This document shows positions 8,092-20,035 of a DNA stretch of 64,000 bases, piece after piece. The position numbers were made by a program, and so were the translations under genes. The number at the start of each line of letters is the position of its first letter. Positions within the stretch are counted from its first letter, which is position 1. The stretch is from Strongylocentrotus droebachiensis (taxonomy: Eukaryota; Echinodermata; Echinoidea; Camarodonta; Strongylocentrotidae). The notes beneath the pieces are model-generated. The model ran no database searches. It had not been told where the DNA came from and was given only the letters and a program-made list of their open reading frames with translations. The stretch lies in assembly GCA_035222895.1 (NCBI GenBank), contig JAVYIG010000689.1, forward strand, positions 102,501 to 166,500, in the 5' to 3' direction.

Positions 8092-11000
8092 ATGTCATTC
8101 AAGAGAGATGGTGATGATGGCAGCCAATTAAACCTACTCAAGGTGCGTGTCGGACATTTTAAACAAATTGTCTTGTTCTTTAGAAAATTGATTGATTTCA
8201 AGATCATTTCTCCTTGTTTTTTCTGGGCCGTTTCATTAAACTTGTTATCAATGACAAAATGCCAACGCAAAACGTTGATCAAATATATAAAAGGAAAGTT
8301 ACAACTCTACTTGCCTTTTAGAAAATTAAATTGCATCAAATTTACTACTGAAAAAAAATATATAATTAGGAGATGACTGTTGCTTTCAAGTTTAAATCTT
8401 TAAAGGACTGTGATGTATCCTTGTAGGTAGTAAAAGAAAAAAGAGAGATTGCTGTGACATTTTCGCTAATGCTTGTTTATAAAAATGTATAGAATAGAAA
8501 ACTGCTGCAGATTGCTGCCTCTTGTCTGAACAAGGCATTGGATCTAGCAAATTCATTGAATATAAAATATTGACCCCTAGTCAGTGAGGCAACTATTTGG
8601 AGCTCCATGAATTGAGGTTCGATTGTGCATCCATGTCACAGTTAGATCTATTCCTTCTCAACTCGCTGTAACCTTTGTCTTTCAATTTATTTTGATGTTT
8701 AGAAACGGAGAGTGGCTGAGCTGTTGGCCAAAGACATCCCAGACGATGAAGCAATACTTATGCGCAATGGGAGGTAAGCACATCATGTAAAGCTACACAA
8801 TAGGGTAGATTCACAATTAACAGCTCCCCTACCGGCAAGCTGTGACGGGCCAATTTTTCAGCTTGCAGGTCGACCTTTTTTTCAACCAGTGGCCAAAAGT
8901 GGCCAAAATGACTGAAATGTCATGAGTTGGGTCAATAAGAATGACATTTTTAGAAACAGCGCACAATCGCACCCTGGATTATAAACTTTTCAAACCTTAC
9001 CCACCAAAAATTATGATTAAAACCCTTATCTCATAGGGTACATAAAGCCACAGCTAATACAATGTCAACATTTTTCCATGATGCATCACATGAAATAGAT
9101 GAAACACTGGTGTTGCTTGGTGTCGCTATGAATTGTGAATCCACCATATACTTTTAGGCTTTTGAATGTAACAACAAACCAAACACTGGGCACTGCATGT
9201 TGAAACATGTAATGTAAGTAGCATGGGATTTGTAAAAAACTTGTAAAAAATGTCCATGTGCCTGGCATTTGCAAAAACCATCTGTAATACAAGATATTGG
9301 TTTATGAGTTTACAGTAGCCTTTACCTTTGAGCCCTTTTATATACTGACTTTACCAAATGATTAACACTTTATATCTGATTTTACACCCTTACTACAGCT
9401 ACACTTTATTTTGCCAAATATTTTTAAAACCATCGGTACACTGTCTGAACTCAATAATTTATACTTTAACACTGGATTATTAAACACTCTTTATTTTCCA
9501 CTTTAGGTATGCCTGTACCGTATGTCATTATAGACCTGTCTTTGACACTGTTGATATGCTGAGTGTCCACCGAGCTGGGAAAAAACACCAACATGGTAGG
9601 TATCCTGAATTGAAATGCTCCCCAGGGAGTTGAAAATGTGCATACAGTACATTGTGTTGCGGGAAGCCTGAATCCGATGACCGGGGTACTAATATGTGCT
9701 GCACCTAGAAACAAAGTATAAGGCGCATTATAAATGTGAGCTATTATTATACAGGAGATCATGATAGGTAAACTGCTTCCAAAAACTGCTCAGGCAAACA
9801 ATTGTGAGATGAACATAGTGTGCTCTGCTGTTCTCTCTCTCTATAACACACATATCAGTGAGTCAAGACGCCATAGATTGTTTGTTTGATTTTATTTCTG
9901 CATTTTCAACTTGATAATACAAAATTATACTTTGCAAAAAAAATAGTTGACAAATCATTCCAAAATTGAAAAGTGCAGGAGACCACCATCTTAAGCTAGA
10001 GCTTGAACACAGCTGTCTTTACAACTGCCATCCATATTCATCCATCCAAAATGTGTCATTTATTTATTATGCATTTAGAATAATTGTTAATAACTACATG
10101 TATATACATGTATGTACTTTTCATGTAATTTGTTCAATTTGAACTGTTTACCTACTGGAACCAGGTGGCTACTGTATTAAGCCTATGAGAATGAATGAAT
10201 TCAGTAGTCAATGGGTTAAATATGAGATGCCTTTAAGCATCCCATAGAATGCATATGATTGCTGTAAATGTAGTATTTTTTATATTATCTTTTGCCAAGT
10301 CATTCTACCCCTTTTGTCCATCTTTCTCCAGCTACTGATAATCACTTTGCCAAGAAGAGAGAGCTTGCTTTGCTGGTTCAGAAACGGAGAATGGAAGCTG
10401 AACTCAAGAATGGAAGTCTGAAAGGGAGGAATGAGGTACAGTGATGTTCACTTCAGTTTAACCTCCAGGAAGACACTGGAGGTTGTCTTACAGAGAGGTG
10501 GTCGTCAGTTTCCATGATTCGCTGACACCAGACTTGTTGAAAATACCATTAATATGTAAAAGTATGCAAGTATGTAGGAGTGGGATGTAAACACTACACA
10601 TATGTTTAGTGTGCCTGCATACACAACTGATAATCTACATACAGATTTTTGGGATAGGCTACATATGAAAGATCACAAGTAGGAGAAGAGTTGTCCTAGG
10701 TATTTGTATTCACAGTATGGTTGTTCAAAAGCATTCTGGTAGGGTGAAATATGTAACCAACTTATTCTTACAGAGAAAGAGAGGGTAACTTGGGGTAGCA
10801 TTTATAGAGAGAGTCTGAGAAGTAGAGTTAATTCTTTTTCATCATAACATAATTAAATTAACTTAACATGAAGAAATGATGAAAGGAGATAGGAAAATTA
10901 AGACGCTTCCATTGTTTTTCTTAGGAAGCAGAGCCATCTCCCCTCCTGCAGAAAGTGGAAGCAGCCAAAAGACACACACTGCTGAAGGAAGCTCCATACA

Positions 11001-13593
11001 ACCCATGCCATACACACAAGACTGACGGGTGAGTCCACTTTCTTATAGGGTACCCATATGTCACTCTCCAAGGGCCCAGGAACAGCCTACTGTATCCTTG
11101 TCTATTATGTTTGCTCAAACCCAATTGTAACTTGTAAGGCTCTACATAAGATTTATTTCTACCACCCCACCCCTCCCCTCTCTCACACACTCTTTCTCTT
11201 CCTCTCTCTCACACTCTTTCTCTCTCTCTCTCTCTCTCCCTCTTCCTCTATTTGTGCCATTTGTCCAGCTCTCTTTTTCCTCTCTTTAATTCACTCTAGC
11301 TGTCTCCCTCTTTCTCTTTTTGCTGGGAGGAAAGTTTTGATATTGTTACTATTTATGTATCAATGCATTCATGATGTCACTCATAATTATGTTATTGTTA
11401 TGTATGTTCTACTGAGCCTGAGACCTGGAAGGGTGTTGAATCATTCATCTTCAATATTAATTCAACACCCTTCTGACTCTCAGCATTTCAAGCCTTTGTT
11501 TACATTGTATGCAACACCAATGGGTAACAAATATCTGTATTAATGTGGACATAAAATAAAACTTGAATCTTTTTGAAAAATCAATGTTTTCATCAGCCAT
11601 CACCCTGCACACTTCCCTTCACCTGTTGCTTTCATAAGAACAAAAAGAAGTAAAAGAAAAAGTAGAAAAAGAACAATAGTATGAAGAAGAAGAACAAGAA
11701 GAAGAAACATCAAAAGAAGAAGAACAGTAGTGAGAAGTAGAATAATAATAAGTGTTGCTGTTGATTTTGTATCAAGTTTGGCCAAACCTGATTGATATTT
11801 TCCTCCTATTTCTTGATTTTACAGACCTTCCAAGAAGTCAAAGAACAAGCTCTTCTTTCAGTCCATCCGGCAGGTCAGTTTAAAGAATGCAGCAGGAAAT
11901 TCAACCAATCAGATAACAGAGAATTCAAATTCAGCCAATGAGCAGAAAGATATTTCACATCGTGCCAGTGAACCCACCATGACTTCTTTGGCAGGTCAGC
12001 AAACTCCTACAACAGGCTTTTCAACTATTCACACACACAATCCCATTGTAAGTTCTACTACTGCTCCGCAAAATGCTGGTATCAAGCCTAGTTTTAAATT
12101 TACCTCACAGACTCATGTCCCAGGAGTTTCAAGCATTCAAATCAAACCATACATACCAAAAGCAAAGAGGAATGCCATGCACAACAAAGCATGCCCTCCC
12201 AAACAGCCTGGTCCTGAAACTGAGTTAGAAAAGCCTCAAACAACCTCAACACCAGCTCCTCACAATGCATCATCATTTTCCATGCAAAATCCAGTTCATG
12301 GAGAAGAGGTTGAGCACTCAAGCCTTGAATTCATCAGCGAGTTCCAAAATACAGAGAATACACATGCGGATAACAAGGCTACCTCAAACAAAACTATTCC
12401 CCCTATAGCAAATGAACAAAAGCAAAGTGTGGCAGAAGATCAAAACATGAAATGGTCGTCAGGAAGAGTTCCTCAGAAGCATCCATCGTACGGTAGCAAG
12501 CAGCAGGATTCTAGGATGGATGGCCAGAAGAGAGAGACGTCACAACAACTTCAGGATGTGAGGGGTTTCCCGCAGTGTGGACAAAGGGCTTCACAGGAGC
12601 ATCCCACAGTGTGGGGCATCCCGCAGTGTTTCCCTCACCTAGGGAAAAGCGCTTCACTGGACCATCAAGATGTGAGGGGTTTCCAGCAGTGTGAACAAAG
12701 GGCATCACACGAGCATCAGGGTGTGAGGGGTTTCCCACAGTGTGGACAAGGCGCTAGAGTGGAGGAAGAGAGGACCAAGCGAAGACTACTAACGAAGACA
12801 CAACAGAAGGGCAAGTCTAAGATGACAGATGAAAAGAAAAAAGAACTACAGAGATATTTAGAGCTTACAAGGTAAAAGCCTCTATCTACCTACAATATGT
12901 GAACTGGGGGTGTTTCACAAAGAATAAGATCAACTTTAAGTTGGACCAAACTATGGCAGGCCGTTCATGCCACTGTTTGTGACCATGATTTGTACGTCCC
13001 TTTAGAGGCCGATGCCAGTAAATGGTAAGAGCAAACAGTGGCATGAACGGCCTGCCATAGTTAAGCCCAACTTAAAGTCAATCCTAATCTTTGTGAAACA
13101 CTCCCCAGACACCACAGCATTTATTTGATGTGCACCCCTTTTCCTTTCTTTGAAAAAGTCAAAAAGGATATTGTTTTTTTCTTTCTCAAGGGTCCTCATT
13201 GGGTTAGGATTAGGGCTAGGGTTATAGTTGTAAGTTTGTACAGTTGGGTTAGTGTTAGGGTTAATTGTAAGTTTGTGCAGTGGGGTTAGGGTTAGTTGTA
13301 ATTTTATACAGTGGAGTTAGTTTTTAATTTTGTACAGTGGAGTTGGGGTTAGTTGCAAGTTTGTGCAGTGGGGTTCGGATTAGGGTGACTTGTGGGTTTG
13401 GGCAGTCGGGTATGCTATACGTAAACTTGTTCAGAAATTCAATGATTGTTTGAATTTGCCTCATTTATTCATTCATTTATTAATTTTCTTTTTTCTTATA
13501 CCTTACAGTGCTGGCTGGGTTCAAGACAATGGAGGTGACTGGGTCAAAGGTCAGGATGTAGAGTTCGACTCTGACGAAGAACCACCAACATAA
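8092..13593 (+). CDS. scnm1: SCNM1 orthologue (sodium channel modifier 1), seven coding exons
   Basis: Coding exons are 8092-8142, 8703-8773, 9507-9595, 10332-10435, 10925-11028, 11825-12871 and 13509-13593. All join in frame (1551 nt, 516 residues) with GT-AG introns. The N-terminus MSFKRDGDDGSQLNLLKKRR, the zinc finger (Cys44, Cys47, His62, His68: C-X2-C-X14-H-X5-H, matrin/U1 type) followed by basic helix residues, and the C-terminus with W-V-x-D-x-G-x-W-V-K and EFDSDEEPP are SCNM1 hallmarks. The family acts in the nucleus in minor (U12-type) intron splicing. Vertebrate SCNM1 is about 230 residues; here exon 6 (1047 nt) inserts a long low-complexity Gln/Ser/Thr linker (about 140-460) before the conserved helix 'KKKELQRYLELTRS'. 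A possible 5'UTR acceptor (TTGCAG) lies eight bases before the ATG. The exon 4 donor (GTACAG) is weak. Confidence 0.93.
11160..11330. repeat. CT-rich microsatellite in scnm1 intron 5
   Basis: Long (CT)n/(TCTCTC)n pyrimidine tract on the sense strand inside the 11029-11824 intron. The frame over it (11058-11543) is compositional. Confidence 0.85.
11428..11473. repeat. Perfect 14-bp hairpin in scnm1 intron 5
   Basis: GAAGGGTGTTGAAT (11428-11441) pairs exactly with ATTCAACACCCTTC (11460-11473) across an 18-nt loop. Either a small MITE remnant or a transcript hairpin; too little flanking pairing to call a microRNA. Confidence 0.5.
12552..12765 (+). repeat. Four-unit repeat within the SCNM1 linker
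   Basis: Four 16-21-residue units share the pattern (D/G)-V-R-G-F-P-Q-C-x-Q-x-A-S-x-E-H. The second unit is the most divergent (WGIPQC...SASLDH). The DNA core is GTGAGGGGTTTCCCGCAGTG. Each unit keeps one Cys and most end in His, so a metal site is conceivable but unproven. Confidence 0.85.
12904..13108. mobile_element. Palindromic MITE in scnm1 intron 6
   Basis: About 80-bp arms face each other. CTGGGGGTGTTTCACAAAG at the left end matches the complement of CTTTGTGAAACACTCCCCAG at the right, and the inner part is almost perfect over CTATGGCAGGCCGTTCATGC. There is no open frame. I could not fix a target duplication. It lies only 33 bp after the exon 6 donor. Confidence 0.8.
13200..13400. repeat. 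TTAGGG-like minisatellite in scnm1 intron 6
   Basis: About six 30-40-bp units of the type GGGTTAGGGTTAGTTGTAAGTTTGTGCAGT. The same unit family precedes the exon-7 copy at 53.8 kb (53440-53755), so it was duplicated with the exon. The internal TTAGGG pieces do not make a telomere. Confidence 0.85.
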
Positions 13594-14487
13594 GAGAAGA
13601 TAAAGGGTATAAAGTTTTGCGACAGAGATGATTATTTGAAAAAATGATACAAGACAGAACAAATGAGTCCATTGGCAGACTGGTTTAGGATGAAAAATTT
13701 TTGTCACCCATTTTAACCAAAGAGTTTTAAGAGCTGGAGTCCAAATTGGCAACAAATTATTCCAAGCAGCTGCTGTTTTCTGAGGTTGCACAATAGAATC
13801 TACAGGTGTGCTGTTAACTTTGATGTCCAAGGTTCGAAGCAGCCAATATCATTGGAAAGCATGAGTAGTGATTTTTTAAAGAAATATTGTTAATATTTTT
13901 ATTTGGACTAACAAGGGGAGATCAAACAGATGATAAAATATGAATACAAAAACCTTATTGTGTCACCAAATTTGCCTACATTGTATAATAGCAGTTTTAG
14001 TTTGTGAAAAATAGTAAAATTTTACAATCCTAAAACCTGCAATTTGACATTTTTCCAATTACTTCCGGCTCATAAAAATTTGTCTATGTACAGTTCTTTA
14101 TGATGTTATATTTCAGTTTAGTGCCCACCCATGCCCAGTTGAGTAATTTTGATTAATAATTCAGGAAATTTTGCTCCATTTCCTTTCGCTTGCCTCCTGT
14201 GAAGATCAGCATTGTGTACTTCTCGTATTATCAGACGAGTGGTAGCGAAAACTTATTATCATTACAAAAGCATATTTCCCTTTGAAAGTGGCCTGTTAGT
14301 TTGCAGCTAGGCAGGAATCTTGTGTCTCTGTATCTGCAAGAAAGATCCAGTTATGCACATGCCTGATATATTTTCTGCTGGCGGCATCAAAGATGGTACA
14401 TAAGGAATGTGTAGTGAAATTCTCAAATTGCTTAAGCTCAAACATGCTGATTGAAGAGTCCTGAAACAACAGCTTTAACTTCTAGTC

Positions 14488-15280
14488 TGTTTATTCCTTT
14501 TCTTCAACTTCTTCCGTACTAATGATGACCAGGGATAAACAACCAGACACCAAAGTACGGCCAACAGTGATTAGTGACCAGCGGTTTGCTAAACAAACAA
14601 GTAAACACAAATACAGTGTTAATATTCATTGTCAACAATAACATGAATCAAACATGACTAAATATCTCATTAATAACTTCAATGCCTACAAAGAATCAAT
14701 CTCAACTATACTTACAAGTAAATCAATGACCTATAATTTTGTTCATAATTGAGTGGAATAATTGTTATTCCACGAACAACTGTACTTTATCAAACCGGTG
14801 TTAAAATGGCTGTATTAATTATCAGAATAAGTATCTGAATATAAATGACTCATACCTTCTACTGACCTTCTTTGAAACAAGGATCACAAAGGTCAAGTTT
14901 GTTTACTCTTTAGCCCTACCTCTGTGGAAGGGCATTACCAAACTAGCCTTGCCGCTTCATACCCGGCCCCAAATGAGGCAACCACCAGTGACTCATTTAA
15001 CTAAAATATGAAACATGTCAAGTGGCATCAATACACAATATACCGTACATAACAATAAACATGAAAATAACAATTAAACATGATAATCATAAAATATCAC
15101 ATCAACAATAGTATATCTTACAATAATCGTTATATGTAAGAAATAACAAAGGGGGATGGTTTGTGGGTCTTAAGTCTTAGCTGAGGTCATATGTCATTTG
15201 TAACCTAACTTTCGCCCTCTAACAGACAGAGTTTAGAGATTGGTTGTTTATAATACATTGACCCTATCCTAACTTCAACT
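14488..15280 (-). repeat. Possible 3' LTR of the decayed BEL/Pao element
   Basis: Downstream of the integrase stop on the - strand lies about 800 bp without coding signal. It ends in a plausible LTR end (...GGAATAAACA, complement of 14488-14497). No second LTR copy was found, so this rests on position only. From 13594 to 14487 only the scnm1 3' flank is seen. Confidence 0.3.
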
Positions 15281-15291
15281 TGTCAAACTAG

Positions 15292-16165
15292 TCAATGTCT
15301 GTCTGGGTAGGTCATGGTTACTCGTCCTAATGGCCAGTGCCCACGAGGAGCAGCACTGTCAGCCACAAGTACAAGGTCGTCGGTCTGGAAGTTTCTTTGT
15401 GGTTTGAGCCACCTTTGGCGTTCTTGAAGTAAGGGAAGATATTCCTTTGTCCAACGCCTCCAGAACTGACCAACCAGATATTGAGTTTGTCTCCACCTTC
15501 TTCTAGTGTAGCAGTTGTCCTTATCGAAGACTCCCGGGATAAGGAAAGGGTTCCGTCTCATTAGTAGAAGATGATTGGGTGTAAGCGGTTCCTCATCTTG
15601 TGGATCCGCGCTTAGGGGTATCAATAATCTAGCATTGAGAATTGCCTCTACTTCAAACACAAGGGTGCTTAGATTCTCATCGGTGACAGTGTGCAGCTTA
15701 AGAAGTTTCCCCAATATCTTCCTGACGGACCAAATTACTCTTTCCCAAATGCCACCCATGTGGCTTGCACCCAGGGGATTGAACTCCCATTCAGTCCCCC
15801 GCTGGGTCAAGAAGCGTCCAACCTTTCTAGGCTCTGCTTGAGTTCTTTATGTCCAGCTCTAAAGTTTGTTCCATTGTCGCTGAAGATTTTCTCAGGCAGT
15901 CCTCTGCGATTCACAAATCTTCTTAGAGCGTTGATGAATGAGTCTCCAGGGAGTTGGCTATCTCCTGATGTACGGCCCTAGTCGTCAGACAGGTGAATAT
16001 ACAGCCATAACGTAGAAGGGTTCGAAGTAGTCAACCCCAGTGAAGGTGAATGGCGGCTTGTTTGGCGTAACTCTTTCTTTAGGCATGTCAGCCATCATTT
16101 GTTTCCCTCTTGGAGCATTTCTCTTCTTGCATTGTAGACATTTCCCCATGATGCATCAAACAGTG
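15292..16165 (-). pseudogene. BEL/Pao integrase and C-terminal domain, frameshifted
   Basis: Reading 16165 down to 15292 on the - strand across three frames: a CxxC zinc-binding end with 'RGKQMMADMP', the core start 'FTGVDYF', the catalytic Asp block 'SDNGTNF', the Glu block 'SHMGGIWE', then the Pao-type tail with 'LTPNHLL', 'RRRWRQTQYL' and 'GHWPLGRV' (172-residue frame 15810-15292). These are diagnostic of BEL/Pao pol (rve core plus DUF5641). Frameshifts near 15920 and 15815 and loss of the upstream RT make it a pseudogene. Confidence 0.85.
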
Positions 16166-16358
16166 GAACCCCCTTTGAATATCCAGTAGTTTGACCTTAG
16201 TGCAGTCCACGTCATGCCTGCACCGGAATTGCTGACTTCTTGATGATAGTATTCAATGAGCAGTCTGGTTACATGATGGTTGCTCGGCAATATCATAGGG
16301 TGTTTGACATTGTAGTCAATAGGATATGTCTAGTCTCCGTCCTACTCGGAAGACTCCA

Positions 16359-16650
16359 TCAACCAGGGTCGGATTTAGGTTCATCCTTTGGCTTCCTGTT
16401 CTTCTCGAACTCTGCTGGAAATGCATCCTTCTGAATACATTTTACTATTTCCAGCTCTGCTACTTTCAACTCAGAAGGTGTCAAATCTCCTGTCTTCTTG
16501 AGCACCCCCGATGATGAAATGCCTTGCTTGCTGTTCTGACTATGCAGCGGGCACCCAAATTGGGTAGTTCTGGTACTTGCGATGGAATTTAGTTGTCCCA
16601 TCTCCATGGATGCAGTTGCCAACTGCATCCTCTGGGCGACAGGCATTGAG
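16359..16650 (-). pseudogene. BEL/Pao pol linker fragment
   Basis: The frame contains 'LTPSELKVAELEIVKCIQ', like the segment between RNase H and integrase in BEL pol. The 5' part shares DNA with 22033-22076 and 22524-22620 (and the copies 6102 bp further on), so it is a repeated fragment. Confidence 0.5.
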
Positions 16651-16799
16651 AAAAGTGGCTACCTCCACAACAGCAAGATGTCTTGCTACCGCAAGGATTC
16701 TCGACTTTGTGCCCATCAATGGCAGGTGGCTCACTTCTTTTCTGCCATATCAAAATGTATCACAGACTCCTTAAACAAATCAAAATCAAACGATACTTG

Positions 16800-17400
16800 C
16801 TGCTATCTCTAAATATTGCGTGGTTACGTGCATGCTGCCATGTTGATCCTTGTGACCTTCCCTTCTCCCCATCCAATGCCATGTCTACTATATGGATTAA
16901 TGTCCTATTGAACCTCTATAGCAAGCCATTAGATTTTGGATTGTAGGCTGTAGTACATGTTTTCTTGATTCCAAGAAGTCTAGACATTTCTGCAAAGAGC
17001 TCTGATTCAAAATTGGACCCTGGTCCGAATGTAATTCTTTCGGAACCCCTAACCAACAGATGTATTCCTCAATCAACCTCCTACCTACTGGCATCTGGAA
17101 GAGCATACACCTCCATCCTTTTTGCATGGTGACAATGACAATGTTTTGACAATGATTTAACAATGATTTTTGACAATGATGTTTGACAATGATTTTTATT
17201 TCTTTAGCGGCCCCTGCTATGGCATGGAAGAAATACAGTTGGATAATACAACTTGCTGGTGTCATTCTTGTCCTAGCAGGAATGAATAAACCTTGTTTGG
17301 AAGGTTCAAACTTGGTAGGCTCAGTCTTATTCTCTAAGGATTCAGTCGTGTTCCTAACCAGTACATTCTCAACCTTGATGTTGGACTGAACTTTGGTCCA
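16800..17400 (-). pseudogene. Gypsy-type integrase remnant
   Basis: 'ICWLGVPKELHSDQGP' followed, after frame changes, by the remains of a Phe-Glu-Ser block and an 'NPKSNG'-like block matches the catalytic core of Ty3/gypsy integrases (second Asp in HSDQG). A (GACAATG)n microsatellite at 17130-17195 interrupts it. It adjoins but does not belong to the BEL remnant. Confidence 0.65.
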
Positions 17401-17539
17401 ACTATTTATTTGTTTATCTATTTATTTCTGATATTTATACAGGGTGGCACATATCACCAATTTGGTGGTCTTCCATGACTATCTTCATACATAGCTTCTT
17501 CCGCTTCCGCTACCTTCAATCTTATCTTCGGAAGAAACT

Positions 17540-17775
17540 CGTCTTTATTTCCTCAAGCTCAAGCTCTTGTTGCTCCTTAAGAGCTGTGACTTCTGCTACT
17601 AAGGCAGCTCTCTTGGCCTTTGCCTGAATCCTCCAACTAGCTGACGTGGTACTGCTCCCCCTTTGACTCACAGAGTCCTCAGGTTGATTGGTGTCGGACT
17701 ACACGTCATGCATCTTTACAGAATCTTCTGACTTGTTGTGGTCCTTGAAAGAAACCTCTGAATCTGTGCTATCCA
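17540..17775 (-). pseudogene. BEL gag 5' region, copy 1
   Basis: On the - strand an ATG (17777) opens an acidic peptide. After one in-frame stop it continues into 'SWRIQAKAKRAALVAEV' and 'LKEQQELELEEIK', the Ser-rich plus KRA-x-L-x-A-E coiled-coil start seen in Pao gag proteins. The same sequence recurs at 23300-23879 and 29410-29735 with about 10% divergence. These three copies border the two near-identical blocks. Here the site of the TTAA MITE is empty (17577-17580). Confidence 0.6.
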
Positions 17776-17907
17776 TGGCGGTTATGCTCATGATGGAGGA
17801 TGACGTTCACGCAAGGTAATATTGAACTAAATGTAGCGTGCGATATGGCATGCCAACCCAGATACCCAAGACCCATAGAAAAGAGACCATGCACCGCTGT
17901 ATTTTGG

Positions 17908-18474
17908 TTACACACTGGCCAGAACTTCACTCCTCTTCCTGTATGATTGGAATTTGACAATAATTGGCGCAGGTGAATTGGCCTTTCCTGGATGTTTCGA
18001 CAGGACTCTCAGGCGATGACTTCTCTCAATGTCATGCTTTTTGAGACAAACACCAAGTGAATCGTTCACAAGATGAATGACTGCCTGGTCAGTGACCTCA
18101 TCCTGGCGCTCAGGGATCCCGAAGATACAAAGGCAGTTTCTTCGGGAGTACTGCTCCTGGGCATTAAGCTATCTCTTCAGCAACTTAATTTGCTCATCTT
18201 TTCGGGATGAAGCAGCAACCAAGGTCTCCAGCTTCTTGCTAGCACTCTGGGCACCAGTTTGCAGATCCATGATCTTATCCTCCTGGTGGTCAATGGCCTC
18301 CCTCAGATCGCACTCGCTCTTGTGGGCCATTTGCTCCATAGCAATAAGCCGTGCCTCCTGCCTGTCGATGGTCACCTGCATCTCGGTCAGCCGGCTATCA
18401 ATGTGGTTTTTCACTAGGTCAATAAACCTGTCATCACCGACAATATCAGCTTGGACAAGTTGAGCTGCATCCAT
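17908..18474 (-). pseudogene. LINE ORF1-like coiled-coil RNA-binding protein, copy A
   Basis: From the Met at 18474 (MDAAQLVQAD) about 100 residues of heptad-rich coiled coil run to a TAG (18171-18169). Past the stop the same frame continues with 'EQYSRRNCLRIFGIPE', 'DIERSHRL' and 'APIIVKFQSYRKR', ending at TAA 17910-17908. This coiled coil plus 'YSRRNCL..GI.E', 'SHRL' and 'IIVKF' is the signature of ORF1-type proteins of LINEs (L1 ORF1p-like/FP-C family), which bind RNA as trimers or oligomers. The TAG is shared with copy B, so it predates the duplication. Confidence 0.7.
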
Positions 18475-19370
18475 AAATCCACAATAACAATTACAAACAG
18501 AATCATGATTGTGACATAAAAGTGTCACCAAAAAGTACCAATGATAAACATGGAATAAGAAGACAGAATGGAATCATGAAAATAGAGAGAATGCAAATCT
18601 TTAAACAAGACCATACTGCATTCACACACATCTGCCCACGGCGACTACGTGAAGTAAAGGAAAATAGATACAGTGGAAGCAAGTACTAGGGCTCAACTTT
18701 TGACAGTGATTTATATGAAAACATAATAATTATGAACCATTTGCATGTCCCTGAGTCTTTTTTTTTGTAAAGGACATACCTTGCACGTTAAGTAAAGAGC
18801 CAACTTGCCATTCTCATAGTCGACTTAATAGCCTTATCATGTCGACTTATTAACTTTGTAAGTTGACACGGCGACATAAGGCATGTTGCCATGTCGACCT
18901 TCTATTCCAGGAGTGAACTTTTGACCCTATGGAAAATCCCCAACTTGGGTGTTTAATGTACTTTCGCAAGATATCTCATTTTATCGACGACCTGTTTTGG
19001 TGTGCGATTTGAAAGTATTAGTTACTGACATAAATTAATCATTCACAAGATGATCATCTTCCTAGATAATGATATCAATAAACACCATTTATAGAGTAAT
19101 TTTGAACACCATCTGTACTCACCAAAGAGAGTATAAGATTGACAAGCATTTTCTGACCTTTTAATGGAACAAAGCTGCCTAATGATTCGTTGGTGGATAT
19201 TAGCAATATCGAATTAATATCCTGATAAGGGTATTTAATTTAAGCCATCAAAAAAAAAATTCAGAGGCACGATCCCAATAGAATTCTAAACCACTCCAAC
19301 TATGACCACCATATCCATTATTATAAACAAATTCAATCAATCAGTCAATCAATCAATCTACTTTACTTAC

Positions 19371-19778
19371 AGCTGGTCCGAGGGATCCTGTAGCTCCTGA
19401 TAGGCTAGTAGGTCTTGAGATTCCAGGGAGTCCTGAGGTTCCAGGGAGACCTGTAGGTCCAGGGGGACCAGTATCTGCAGGGGCTTCTGTTGGTCCAGAG
19501 ATTCCAGTCGATCCAGGGGATCCTGTAGCTCCTGATACTGATAGGCCAGTAGGTCCTGAGGTTCCAGGGAGTCCTCTAGTTCCAGATGTTCCTCCAGGGA
19601 GACCTGTAGGTCCAGTATCTGCAGGGGCTTCTGTTGGTCCAGAGATTCCAGTCGATCCAGGGGATCCTGTAGCTCCTGAGGTTCCAGGGAGACCTGTAGG
19701 TCCAGGGGGAGCAGTAGCTGCAGGGGGTCCTGAGGGTCCAGCGGTGTCCGCTTGCCGCTTCCGATATTTCTCAGCCAT
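19371..19778 (-). CDS. Collagen-like Gly-X-Y exon, copy A (host gene unknown)
   Basis: A 408-nt open segment is bounded by a good acceptor (TTTGCAG directly before ATG at 19778) and a consensus donor (GCT|GTAAGTA at 19370). Both boundaries are phase 0. It codes for MAEKYRKRQAD followed by about 40 Gly-X-Y-like triplets rich in Pro, Thr and Ser (GPTGLPGTSGATGSPG type), with imperfections and an internally duplicated block (GSTGISGPTEAPADTGP appears twice). No flanking exons could be joined, so it is either one exon of a collagen-like gene captured in the duplicated block or a stand-alone remnant. No signal peptide or non-collagenous domain is visible. Trimeric triple-helix formation would be expected only from longer uninterrupted repeats. 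Confidence 0.6.
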
Positions 19779-19799
19779 CTGCAAAGATGCATATCATAT

Positions 19800-20035
19800 A
19801 CACATTATTTATTTATTTATTATTTGTTTATTCTGTTTTATTTACCCAGGGTAGACTCTTCAGTACACAAACTGCTTTACAAGAGAGCCCTGCACAATTA
19901 AAATACAATCAAAATACAATATAGAACAGAAAAATGATAAAACATTACAATAAATAGTAAAACAAGAAAAAGTTACAACATAGTACAAATAGGAAAGGAT
20001 ACCAATACAAATTATACAAAGGATACTAAAAGAGC
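19800..20035 (-). mobile_element. LINE 3' end with (AAAT)n tail, copy A
   Basis: On the - strand a 3' untranslated-like stretch ends in ATAAATAAATAAAT (complement of 19807-19825). Similar ends occur at 21243-21480 and 36000-36130, and in block B. Confidence 0.45.

Noticed and set aside
11058-11543. 161-residue + frame in scnm1 intron 5
   Set aside because: Covers the CT microsatellite, is interrupted by no splice logic and lies wholly in an intron defined by conserved exons.
12511-12738. Antisense frame over the SCNM1 linker repeat
   Set aside because: Mirror of the repeat in the sense exon.
13200-13400. Interstitial telomere
   Set aside because: TTAGGG occurs only inside longer 30-40-bp units, so it is a minisatellite; same for 52957-53080 and 53440-53755.
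18077-18463. 128-residue + frame, present twice (also 24179-24565)
   Set aside because: Opposite strand of the coiled-coil ORF1-like frame, which has the homology.
19367-19792. Leu/Gln-rich frame overlapping the collagen-like exon
   Set aside because: Shifted frame of Gly-X-Y coding DNA; the collagen frame has splice borders that fit.
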